Assembly (NCBI RefSeq): GCF_036884655.1
Contig: NC_088345.1
Coordinates: forward strand, 33,915,501-33,979,500
Direction of reading: 5' to 3'
DNA from: Musa acuminata AAA Group
Lineage: Eukaryota; Streptophyta; Magnoliopsida; Zingiberales; Musaceae
DNA length: 64,000 nt
Shown here: piece after piece, positions 1 to 8,930 of the stretch
Layout of the letters: each line of letters opens with the position of its first letter
How positions within the stretch are numbered: the first letter of the stretch is position 1
The notes under the pieces: model-generated
Seen by the model: only the letters and a program-made list of their open reading frames with translations
The model's database searches: none
Told to the model about the DNA's origin: nothing
Position numbers and translations under genes: made by a program

Positions 1-1
1 A

Positions 2-704
2 ATAGGAGCAACCTATACCGAAGCCGTAGAAACAATTTTTGCAAATCCAAACCTTGGCTTCCTACCCAAGAGCTGTGAACACTTACTGCCTTTCAACTCT
101 AAAATTCTTCATCACATTATCACAAGCATCATATTCCCCAAACAATTTCATCTTGACGAAATAAGTCAAATAGAGGTAAGTACCATGTATTGGATTATGA
201 CCGGTCAGCATAATTGTTTTGGGTACTCAATTCGGCAACACATGTAGGATATTATGGCTAAAGATACTATATTGCCATATGGGAGGTTAATCACTAGATT
301 TCTTCATGCCTATGACATTTGCATCCCACCCGATGAAGAATCTATTCAAAATGATCGATATAACATAATAAATAAAAACCTACTGAAAAGACTTAGGTGC
401 ACATTTAGCAATGGCATATGGGTTAGGCAGCCTAGAAGGACTAATCTAATTCCTCCACCAATAGAACACCCCGAAACACCAATTCTTATGGGAAATGAAT
501 CTCCTCCTCCTAGTCCCTTTGGCGCAGCACCTTCAGCTCCTGTTTCCTCCTCTGAAGATCTCATTATGGCGGAACTGTCTCAGATCAAATCACAGCAAGA
601 ACAAATTCAAAAATCAACAAGTTGAAATTTTGAAGACACTACGACAAATGAATAAAAAAATAGATATCATGTATCAGCACTGTGGATTACCTCCTAAGGA
701 TTAA
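2..704 (+). pseudogene. Putative plant transposon-domain protein (gag-like), broken
   Basis: One frame is open from base 2 except for an in-frame TAG at 245-247, nine bases before an ATG at 254. The stretch around residues 60-105 (YWIMTGQ, then LPYGRLITRF) resembles the domain annotated in plant genomes as 'putative plant transposon protein', which is common in non-autonomous LTR elements. A proline/serine-rich segment follows, then a heptad-like Q/I/L-rich stretch. Near base 600 the frame shifts: the C-terminal end (QMNKKIDIMYQHCGLPPKD, then TAA) is in another frame. Its biochemical role is unknown. The N-terminal part lies off the window. It is a decayed transposon ORF, not a host gene. Confidence 0.6.
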
Positions 705-1404
705 ATTGATGTATCTTTTTATTCTGTTCTGTTTACTTTTAACAACAAGTTCAAAGTTTGTCATCGTTTGAACGATAACTGATCCTTCCTTTTAGATAAC
801 TACTGTTTTGATCTGCATAAATGATTATTTCGTTTGGATAAATTATTTCTGGCAAATTTGAATGATGAATTTTGTTTACTATTAAATGCTAAACTCTTTT
901 AATGATTCAATGATCATTTTCAGCGAATTCTATGATCATCAATTAGTTGGCTTGTCTCTTTTTGTTGATGACAAAGGGGGAGAAGTGATGACTAAGTGAT
1001 GACTTACACCATATCGATAGCATAACTTATATGAATTACAAAAACTTGTGTGATATGAATGTCTTATATGCCTTGCAAAATCCTTGAAAATATCACAAGA
1101 TTGATTGATCATATTGAAAGCATGCCTTACATCTATATCATGAAATTTATATTGAAAATCTTTATCTCCTATCATAGTAAAAATCGTCCCATATCATTTG
1201 ACTTAAGATTTTCATCGAAGTTTCGCATTTACTATTGCTTACTGAGAATAACGATAAGTTCTACGGTTAGAACTTATCGGTTTAGGCTTGAATTCAATGG
1301 ATGAAATTCAAGTGTTTTCATCTTCTCATAATATGGCATATAGATAGGGGGAGTTATGTTTAACTCCGTCATCAATTGATTGTCATCATAAAAAAGGAGG
1401 AGAT
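705..1404 (+). other. Non-coding internal tail of element H with purine tracts
   Basis: AT-rich, with no credible ORF. It holds three purine-rich marks also found, in the same order, in the SIRE-like copies: a CTCTTTTTGTTGATGAC context followed by AAAGGGGGAGAAG (about 955-985), GATAGGGGGAGTTA (about 1344-1358) and the terminal polypurine tract AAAAAAGGAGGAGA (about 1390-1403). The third abuts the LTR and is the expected plus-strand primer site. The others look like internal copies of it. Confidence 0.6.
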
Positions 1405-1925
1405 TGTTGAATCTCGAATTTTGATGATAAAATCAATTGATGGGTTAATTGATCTAATCTATATTATTGAGCTAAGTGTGCAGGATTAACTACGATAACC
1501 AGAAAACACAAAGCAAGTATACCAGAGTCAAGTTCGATGGACGTTTAAGAGTCTGAAGAATCGTCGGAGATATTGCCGGAACCAATCGAGAAGAAATCGG
1601 GAACCTGTCGAAATTTTCGGAAGTTCGCCGAAGAGATCGTCGGAGGTTCACGGAGATCACCGAGAAGGCTCGGCTACTCGTTAAAGTCATCACAAGTTCG
1701 GGAGCTTGCTGGGAGTCCGTCGGAAGAAGTTCGTCGGAAAGCTCGCCGAAACAAGACTCGACGTTCGTGGTTGAAAGCTTGCTTAGGATGTGTTTTTATT
1801 ATGTAGTTCACTTGTAATTAGGATTAGGATTAAGAGATAATCCTATATCCTGGTTAGGGGCCAACTAGGCCCAAAGTTAGATTTGGTTTGGGCTAAAATT
1901 AAGCCAAACCAGTGAAATCGGAGAG

Positions 1926-2075
1926 CCAAGCGGTGGCACCGCCTAGCTGGGCAGTAGCACCGCCCAGCACCCGAGAGCTGGGTGATGACACCTCCTGGGC
2001 TAGGCGGTTGCACCGTCCAGCACCCGAGCGCTGGGCGGTGGCACCGCTTGGCTGGGCGGTGGCACCGCCAGCATC
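1926..2075 (+). repeat. GC-rich near-palindrome array in U3
   Basis: About seven copies of a unit close to GGCGGTGGCACCGCC, separated by short spacers with AGCACCCGAGAGCTGGG-type sequence. Each unit is nearly its own reverse complement. The array ends about 55 bp upstream of the TATA box, a promoter-proximal position kept in the related LTRs. Confidence 0.7.
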
Positions 2076-2130
2076 GGGAACATAAGAGAATTCAAATTTT
2101 TGGAGCCCAAATTTGAATCCTCTTGAGGCC

Positions 2131-2137
2131 TATAAAT
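2131..2137 (+). promoter_or_regulatory. TATA box of LTR H
   Basis: TATAAATA follows a GC-rich upstream array and precedes a CCCTCAAG start-like region. Position and context match the TATA boxes of the other SIRE-type LTRs. Confidence 0.6.
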
Positions 2138-2593
2138 ACCCCTCAAGTCTCAGCTGAGAATACAACTCTTTGAGCAGCAAGTGATTGAGAGAAAAGTCTT
2201 AGAAGAGTCTTTGCCTTTCTTGTTTTCAATTTGCTAGAGAGTTCTCCTCCTTCTTTCTTGCTGAAAATTTGTAAGAGGTTGAACTGCTTGTAAAAGGTTG
2301 TAAGAGGGGTATTTGCCCTTGCATTTCAAGAGATTTGCTAGTGGAAGGTGGGAGCCTCATCAAAGAGGGGCCTCGCAAGTGGATGTAGGTCATTTGACCG
2401 AACCACTCTAAAATCAGCGTGATCTCTGGTTTGCATTTCGTTATTTCTATTTACATTACTGCAAACCTTCTTACATGCTTTAGTTCCTTATTACCTTTGC
2501 TGCGCAACTTTAAGAATACGCTTTCAAGTTAAGCTTTTCAAGTTCCGTTCTTATCGTACGAAAGATTTGTCGAAACCAACGTTTTAATCCGCT

Positions 2594-2621
2594 GCACTAA
2601 TTCACCCCCCCCTCTTAGTGC
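2594..2621 (+). repeat. C-run-loop hairpin near LTR end
   Basis: GCACTAA (2594-2600) pairs with TTAGTGC (2615-2621) across a 14-nt loop holding eight C. It sits 16 bp before the LTR terminus. Equivalent hairpins are at 4125-4151, 42944-42972, 49539-49573 and 57433-57463, with imperfect ones at 37145 and 45253. Confidence 0.7.
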
Positions 2622-2637
2622 CGCTCCGATCCTAACA

Positions 2638-2988
2638 AAAACCCTAGCAGATTCTAAGCTTGGGGTTGATCTCTTTAGGGGATCGGCCTCCTTGGAACTC
2701 TATAGGGGTTCCCTCCTCCAAGTTGCTGCTAAAAAGATTCATCTATTCCTTATGAAAAGAGGATGAATATATATGACTATTTATAGGGCTTCTAAACCCC
2801 AACTCTTAATAGGACTCCTACTTCTAACCAACTCCTAATAAGACTTCTACTCTAAGAAGCAACCTCCCAACTAACCATAACCCTAGTTAGCCTCTTCACC
2901 TCTTTAATAGGGGTCGACTAGGTAGGCTTTACATTAATTCTTCTTTCAATAAAATTCAATTAGGACTCTCCTAGCTAGAGTCCTAACA
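2638..2988 (-). repeat. 3' LTR of Reina-like element E
   Basis: Aligns by eye along its length with 42517-42890. On the - strand it begins TGTTAGGACTC at 2988, preceded by a purine tract (AGAGGGCGAGTC at 2989-3000). The other terminus has lost the TGATAG found in the right copy. A TATAAATA box lies at 2779-2786 on the - strand. Confidence 0.75.
2779..2786 (-). promoter_or_regulatory. TATA box in Reina-like 3' LTR
   Basis: TATAAATA on the - strand, in the same relative position as in the right LTR at about 42680. Confidence 0.5.
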
Positions 2989-3130
2989 GACTCGCCCTCT
3001 TTAAATTAGCCTTGTCCTCGAGGCTGATGATCCATGAATTTTGAGAATTTGATCTTCAAGTTGTCATAGTTCTCCCAAGTGCATCTTCTGCTGATAGGTT
3101 CGCCCATTATATTAGGACATCAATAGTGGG

Positions 3131-3466
3131 TCATCGTCGTCGAGTCATGATCTGTCGATCAATAATGGCATTCAGTTGGGTCTGGAGTTCTCCTTGATTA
3201 GTCATATTTAGTAGATGACTTTGGGTTGTCTTATTTTGTCCTAGCTTGAGCTTTAAACACGATACATGGAAGACTTCATAGATTTGGGAGCTAGCGGGTA
3301 AGTCCAATCTGTATACTATCACTTCGATGTGCTCCAAAATGTGGTAGGGTCCACAGAACCGAGGTGAAAGCTTCATAGATGCTCGGGTTTGGATTGATGT
3401 TTGCTTGTATGGCTAGAGTCGCAGGAAGACTCAATCTCCTACTGAAAATTCTTTTTCGCCTTTGTG
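3131..3466 (-). pseudogene. Gypsy integrase C-terminal fragment (element E)
   Basis: On the - strand this encodes the end of a Ty3/gypsy integrase. A segment ending FSVGD*VFLRL*PYKQTSIQ is followed by MKLSPRFCGPYHILEHI, IVYRLDLPA and a VFHVSCLKLKLG motif, the usual C-terminal DNA-binding region. Two stops (one probably a lost Trp, one a lost Gln) break the frame before the Met at 3376. The integrase core that should precede it is absent: at 3466/3467 the sequence changes abruptly to copia gag. The other end of the broken integrase is at 38528. Confidence 0.75.
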
Positions 3467-4050
3467 TTGACCCAATTAATTCTTCAAGAGGAAAGTTATT
3501 TAAATCTTTGGCCTCTTGAATGGCCATGACTTTAGGGTCCCAACTCTTTGGAAGGGATCTTAAAACTTTATTAAAGAGCTCAAAATCCAAAAAACCTTTA
3601 CTAAGTCCTTTTAGACCATTGACTACATCCGTAAAATGGGTATACATGTCTCCAATGGTCTCACTCGGTTTCATTCAAAATAATTCATAAGAATGTACTA
3701 AAAGATTAATTTTTGACTCTTTCACTCTACTAATGCCTTCATGAGTCACTTCGAGTGTATGCCAAATATCAAAAGTCGTTTCACAAATTAATACTCGATT
3801 AAATTCATTTTTATCTAATACACAAAACAAGACATTCATAGCCTTTGTGTTTAAAGCGAAAGTCTTCTTCTCCAACTCATTCCAATTGTTCATTGGAAGA
3901 GAAGACTTTTGAAATCCATTTTCTATAATATTCTAAAGCTCAAAATCCATTGAAATCAGGAAGATCCTCATTCTTATCTTCCAATATATGTAATCCGTCT
4001 CATTGAACATGGGCGGACGTGTAATTGAATGACCCTCTTGGTCCCCGACA
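3467..4050 (-). pseudogene. SIRE-like copia gag N-terminal fragment
   Basis: Read leftwards, the frame runs from a TRPPMFNETDYIYWKIRM segment through MNNWNELEKKTFALNTKAMN, SRVKESKINLLVHSYELF and MKPSETIGDMYTHFTDVVNG to FPLEELIGS, the classic capsid-like gag of SIRE/Maximus-type copia elements. In-frame stops occur before ENGF and after YELF. The second is shared with the copy at 36487-37070. The gene ends abruptly at 3467, where it is joined to gypsy integrase DNA. It belongs to the internal region left of the LTR at 4109, which has a primer site on this side. Confidence 0.75.
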
Positions 4051-4090
4051 AATGCTATCTCTCTTGGGTTTAAAACCAACTGAGAGTGAA

Positions 4091-4107
4091 CCTTGCTCTG
4101 ATACCAA
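4091..4107 (-). other. Primer-binding site (tRNA-iMet type)
   Basis: On the - strand, TTGGTATCAGAGCAAGG lies one base inside the LTR end at 4109 and matches the 3' end of plant initiator tRNA-Met as usually found in copia elements. It shows that the LTR at 4109 also served as a 5' LTR for the gag fragment on its left. Confidence 0.75.
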
Positions 4108-4758
4108 TTGTTAGGATCAAGAGTGCACTAAGAGGGGGGGTGAATTAGTGCAACGGAAAACTTTTGCTATTTCAAAAACCTTATTTCGATTAAAGCCGAT
4201 TCAACGAGAATGATTTCAACTCAATCTATTTAGGAAGAAATTTGAACTTGAAAACTTAAGTGAAAATGCAAGAGAAGACTAAGGTGATTTGCAACAATGT
4301 AAGTTGCACAAATGAACAACATCGGTTTCATAAAGTCTTTGTACGATTAAAGCCGATCTTGGAAGATGTTTACGTCAAAGCATATATAGAAGTAGTTAAA
4401 ACACAATAAGGAGGAGAGGCAGTTTGCTATAAAAGAAAGTTGCTCAAAGTAAATGCAAACCGAGTTTTAGAGTGGTTCGGTCAAACGTGACCTACATCCA
4501 CTTTCGACTTCCTCCTCCAATGAGATCACCGGCGTCCACAAGAGGCCTTCCTTCAATAGGTGAAGGCCAACCACCCTTTTACAGCTTTTCTCCTTTTGCC
4601 GGGCTTAGGAGATAACCCTTACAAGTTTCACTCCTCTCTTGAATGATCTCAACACTTAGAAAGAAGGAGAAGAACTCTAGCTTTTACAACACTTTAAGAC
4701 CTCAAAGGCTCAAGAGTATTTTAAGATTTTGTTCCCTTTCATGCAGGAAAGGGTAGGG

Positions 4759-4766
4759 TTTTTATA
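4759..4766 (-). promoter_or_regulatory. TATA box of SIRE-like LTR
   Basis: CCTATAAAAACC on the - strand. The GC-rich palindrome array lies immediately upstream in the direction of transcription (higher coordinates). The right LTR has the identical box at 37777-37784. Confidence 0.6.
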
Positions 4767-4827
4767 GGCCCCAATGAGTTCAAAAATGGAGCCTAAAAGT
4801 GTCTAATCCCGAATTTTTGAGGTCTTG

Positions 4828-5075
4828 GCGGTATCACCATCATTACTTGGCGGTACTACCACCTTTCATCTGACACTGGACGGTACAACCGCTTAATCTG
4901 GACGGTACCACAACTTGATAGAGCTTAAAGACTAAGCTCTGGCGGTACCACCGCTTGACAAGGGTGGTACTACCGCTGGCAAGAATAACTGCCAACGGTA
5001 CTACCACCTGACAGGGGCGGTACCACATCCCAGAATTCCTGGGAGACCGAGTCTCCCAAGCGGTGCCACCACCGA
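4828..5075 (-). repeat. GC-rich near-palindrome array in U3
   Basis: About nine degenerate copies of GGCGGTACCACCGC-like units over 250 bp, starting about 60 bp upstream of the TATA box on the - strand. The consensus half-site GGCGGT/ACCGCC is shared with the array in element H although intervening sequence differs. Confidence 0.65.
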
Positions 5076-5491
5076 CTAGGAATTCAGGGGCCAAATGTGC
5101 TGCTTTATTCGGCCCAATTAAGGCCTGTTAAGGGCCCAATTGGTCCCTAATTAAGTTAGTGAGATTACCTCTCAATCCTAACTTAATCTATACTCAACTA
5201 CAATATTAAGACATGATTACTGCAATTCATGTTCCGGTGCGTCAATCGCTTCTTCCAACGAGCTTTCGGCGTACTTCCGGTGAACATCCGACGAACTCTC
5301 GGCAATGCTCCGGCGGACTCCTGGCAAGCTCCTGGACTTCGCGATGATCTTCTTGGTGAGTTCTGATGAGCATCTATGGCAAGCTCCTGGACTTCTCGGT
5401 TAGTTCCCGTAGAACTTCCGATGAACGTCCGGACTTCCGACGAACTCTCGAACTCCCAACGTGGTCTTAATCTTGACTCCGGCATAATACC

Positions 5492-8400
5492 TGTCACGCC
5501 CCTCAAAAATATCCATGATATTTAAAATTCAAGAAAACAACACAAATCCATCCAGGATCCAAGCACACATTTGAGGACACTGAAAAACATTATATCAAAT
5601 TCACATCTATAAAACCTATGCAGTTTATAATCATATATGACATCACTCGATAATTCACATTTATGGCAACCTAAGCCAACTTGTCAACCATGAACAACAT
5701 TTATAAATCCACAAGCTAAATAAATTATACAATCAGAACTCCAACTATTCACCACAAGTTCATATCATCATACATTAAACTTAACATTCCAGAATCTTAA
5801 ACATGAGAGGTCCTTTAAACTTATGCAAAATCCACAAGTTTAGATTCATCGTCAACATTTCATTAGAACCAGCGTGTGCTTATACAACAAAAACATATAT
5901 ACTAATAAAGATCTGCCCAAAATCTTTTAGCTTTCCACTGTCTCAGCCCAATCTTAACATTTAAGCAAGCGACAAGCTATCCTGAAAAATTTATACAACA
6001 ACGGGGTGAGCATATAGAGCTCAGCAAGTGACTAACATATCCATGTCAAAAGAGGACAATTTCCAAAGAGATAAAGTTTCGAAATACAAGGCAGAATATA
6101 AGAATTCATAGACGTAATATTATTAGGTGCAGAATCATAATTGTCATTTCAATCAAACATATTTGGTTCATAATAGATGGGGCATAGAGTAAATGGAGCA
6201 TATCAACCACGAATGAAACGTTTCGGAGCATATCAATAACAAATAAAACATTTCGGAGCTTATCAATGGCGTATGAAATGTTCCGGAGCATATCAACGGC
6301 ATATGGAACATTTCGAAGCATATCAACAATGAATGAAACATTTCGGAGCTTATCAATGGCGTATGAAATGTTCCGGAGCATATCAACGACATATGGAACA
6401 TTTCGAAGCATATCAATAATGAATGAAACATTTCGGAGCTTATCAATGGCGTATGAAATGCTCCGGAGCATATCAACGGCATATGGAACATTTTGAAGCA
6501 TATCGACAATGAATGAAACATTTCGGAGCTTATCAATGGCGTATGAAATGTTCCGGAGCATATCAACGGCATATGGAACATTTCGAAGCATATCAACAAT
6601 GAATGAAACATTTCGGAGCTTATCAATGGCGTATGAAATGTTCCGGAGCATATCAATGGCATATGGAACATTTCGAAGCATATCAATAACAAATACCAAA
6701 CATAAGCTCAAACGTCGTCTTTGACGTTGCATTCATATCATTCTTATCCAAAGCATGTATAGAAACACATAACCAAAGCTCTGGATATCATATCAAACAT
6801 ACAGAAGGTGAAGTAGGACCATAACATAATATGGTACATCCATTTCTGAATGACCACCAAACATAAGTTTCCCACGTCTGGGAGGTCTCCCATGTCTGGG
6901 AGCTCTATCCACCCACGTCTGAGTGAAGTCATAGGGGGCCGGCAGAGCATCTCAGGCTCTATGCATAACTCCCTTCACCATTTCTGGCGAAGGTTCACAA
7001 TCTTCCACAAACACCATAGTACAAAAGGATAGTATGAACAATGAATAACACATATCGGAAGCACACGCGGAACAACAAAATGTACATGTGCCTTTACGAG
7101 TCAATCCGAAGTAAGCAATAATCTTTCACAATTATATTTAGGTTTGAAAGGAATTGAAAGCAAGGGCACATATGGAATCCAAGCAATCACATACAACTCA
7201 ATTCAGATAAGAAGGTTAGATGAATTCTATATCCAAAGGAAAGAAACTAGAATAGGCACACATCGAAAGCAAATGCGAAACAATGGGTTATACATGTGCC
7301 TATATAAGTTAATGTGATATAGCATAAACGTTACACAATATGTTCAGGAATGGTAATAATTTATAGACAAGAGCAAACGAGAATTCAAATATTAATATAA
7401 GCTACAATTGAGTGAAGGGAACTGAATAAAATCTATTTCCAAACGAACGAAAATAGAAGATACGAAATCGATCAAAGCTCGATTTCTAACAGAATTCAAG
7501 AGGCACATTGAACAAATGATTCAGATTGTCAATTATGCTCCAATACCCTCAAGAAGGCTATTGTCAAAAGATATATCAATCTATTTTCTGTTGAAACAAG
7601 TTTCGTATGAATCATGGTTTCCAACAAGGAGTTACCTTTGATTTGGTAACACACGGTCAAAAACAAAATCATTGTCTTGCAGAATTCATAGGATCGGATT
7701 CAACAGATAAACGGGTAGGCATTTGAATTCCAAAATTTTCAATCTATATGTCAAAAGAAAGGTCTACAAGTTTAATTTTGAACAAAATCAGTTTGGTACA
7801 AATTAGAATTTCCAACAGGGACTTATAGGTAGTTTAGTATCGAAAGGTTAGAAATGTTGATCCCTGTTCTGCAGCATCCATAGGCTCATTTGAAACAGAC
7901 GTTTGGGTAAGTATTCGGTGTCCAAAATCTATAAAATCAGTGTCAAAAGAATGATATAAGAGTCTAATTTCAATCGAGCTAGGTCCTACCTGAATCCACA
8001 TTTGGTGCTAAAAATTATAGCTGAAATAGTGTATAGGGGTCAGTTTACCGAAAAAATTTCAGATCATTGGTTTTATGTCCAAAGAGAGAAATATCAGGTT
8101 CTAAGCATAAATCTTTCAGAATCAATATAGGAATATAGACTAATACTTCTGTAGGATGGGGTTAGAACTCTTGCCTTTGAGAATTATAGCGCTAAATGAG
8201 AAGATTTGAGCAAGAAACCTTAAAGCCCAAATTTTTTTTTTCTTCTTCTTCTTCTTTCTTTCTTTCCCTGATCATCCACGCAGCTGCCTACTCTACTTCC
8301 TTAAGAACGAAGGCAGAGAGGCTTAAACGGTGGGATTTGTATTTTTGTGTATTTTGTAGTTTAGTCCTTGTATTATTATATTTACGATTAGGTCCTCAAG

Positions 8401-8557
8401 GTTTACATATAGGTCCTCAGATTTTTTTTTGAACAAATCCTCCAAATCTTATGGATAAGTTCTCAGATTCATACTTTGACTTTTTATCAAATTTAAAATA
8501 GATACTTATATTATAACTAGGAACTTATACGAAAATTCATAAATGAGGGATGTTACA
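5492..8557 (-). repeat. 3' LTR of Tekay-like element
   Basis: 3066 bp with TG...CA ends. It includes the 30-bp tandem array at 6195-6690 and a TTC-rich microsatellite near 8230-8265. Highly similar to 11761-14810 throughout, with scattered substitutions. The ORFs it contains are repeat artefacts. Confidence 0.85.
6195..6690 (-). repeat. 30-bp tandem array (90-bp higher-order unit) inside LTR
   Basis: About 16.5 monomers of 30 bp. Three monomer variants alternate (…TTATCAATGGCGTATGAAATG, …CATATCAACGGCATATGGAA, …CATATCAACAATGAATGAAA), giving a 90-bp repeat. Because 30 is a multiple of three, several frames on both strands stay open (for example a repeated DMLRNVSFI decapeptide on the - strand). 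I regard none as a gene. Confidence 0.85.
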
Positions 8558-8581
8558 CTCTCCCCCCTTTAAAAGAAAAAT

Positions 8582-8930
8582 TTAGTCCTCTAAATTTATC
8601 ATACCTCTATCGATGAAAAGATGGGGATAGACCTTTTTCATTTCCTCCTCTAGCTCCCAGGTTGTTTCTTCTCCAGAATGATGTTTCCAAATTACTTGAA
8701 CCAAAGGGATGACCCGATTCCTTAGGATCTTTTCTTTCTTATCAACAATCTGAATGGGCTCTTCCTCATAAGATAAATCTTTATCGATTTCCATCAACTC
8801 ATACTTAATGATATGAGAAGGATCAGATATATACTTTCTAATCATCGAAACATAGAATATATTATGGGTATGACTCAACGATGGTGGCAAGGCAATCTTG
8901 TAAGCGACAGAACCAACCCATTCTTGGGCT
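8582..8930 (-). pseudogene. Tekay-like integrase C-terminal fragment
   Basis: The - strand encodes GSVAYKIALPPSLSHTHNIF, then VSMIRKYISDPSHI, IQIVDKKEKILRNRVIPLVQ and VIWKHHSGEETTWELEEEM, the end of a chromovirus-type integrase/chromodomain-like tail, ending at the polypurine tract. The upstream end is fused near 8930 to the zinc-binding N-terminus of the integrase (…IKNQILKES). The catalytic DDE core (about 250-300 residues in intact relatives) is deleted. Without it the element cannot integrate itself. Confidence 0.75.

Larger units (their letters stand above)
1..2637 (+). mobile_element. Non-autonomous LTR retroelement H, right part with 3' LTR
   Basis: The left side is cut by the window edge. 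Visible are a degenerate ORF with a plant transposon-type domain (2-704), a non-coding tail with purine tracts, a polypurine tract at about 1390-1404 and a 3' LTR at 1405-2637 that begins TGTTGAATC and ends CCTAACA. The tail and LTR are clearly related to the SIRE-like copia elements elsewhere in the window, but no pol is visible here. I infer a LARD-like non-autonomous relative. The pol may simply lie outside the window. Confidence 0.7.
1405..2637 (+). repeat. 3' LTR of element H (SIRE-like type)
   Basis: Starts TGTTGAATCTC right after a polypurine tract and ends CTAACA: canonical TG...CA, 1233 bp. It carries a GC-rich near-palindrome array, a TATA box at 2131 and a C-run hairpin close to its end. 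It is the same LTR type as those at 4109, 37129, 42928, 45237, 49525 and 57419, but on the opposite strand. No primer-binding site follows it, so it is a 3' LTR. The Reina-like LTR begins directly after it. Confidence 0.8.
4109..5491 (-). repeat. SIRE-like LTR, first part (shared LTR)
   Basis: On the + strand it begins TGTTAGGATC, followed by a hairpin with a seven-G loop (4125-4151). It contains a TATA box on the - strand and a palindrome array. It breaks at 5491 where the Tekay-like element starts, and resumes at 14816. Total length of the two parts is about 1.49 kb, against 1398 bp for the right LTR. Confidence 0.8.

Noticed and set aside
6195..6690. CRISPR-like look of regularly spaced 30-bp repeats
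   Set aside because: There are no unique spacers: the units are contiguous variants of one monomer, inside a plant LTR.
6106..6732. Long repeated-decapeptide proteins on both strands (also 12437-13001, 60381-60827)
   Set aside because: They come from a 30-bp tandem array whose period is a multiple of three, lie inside LTRs, and exist in several frames at once.
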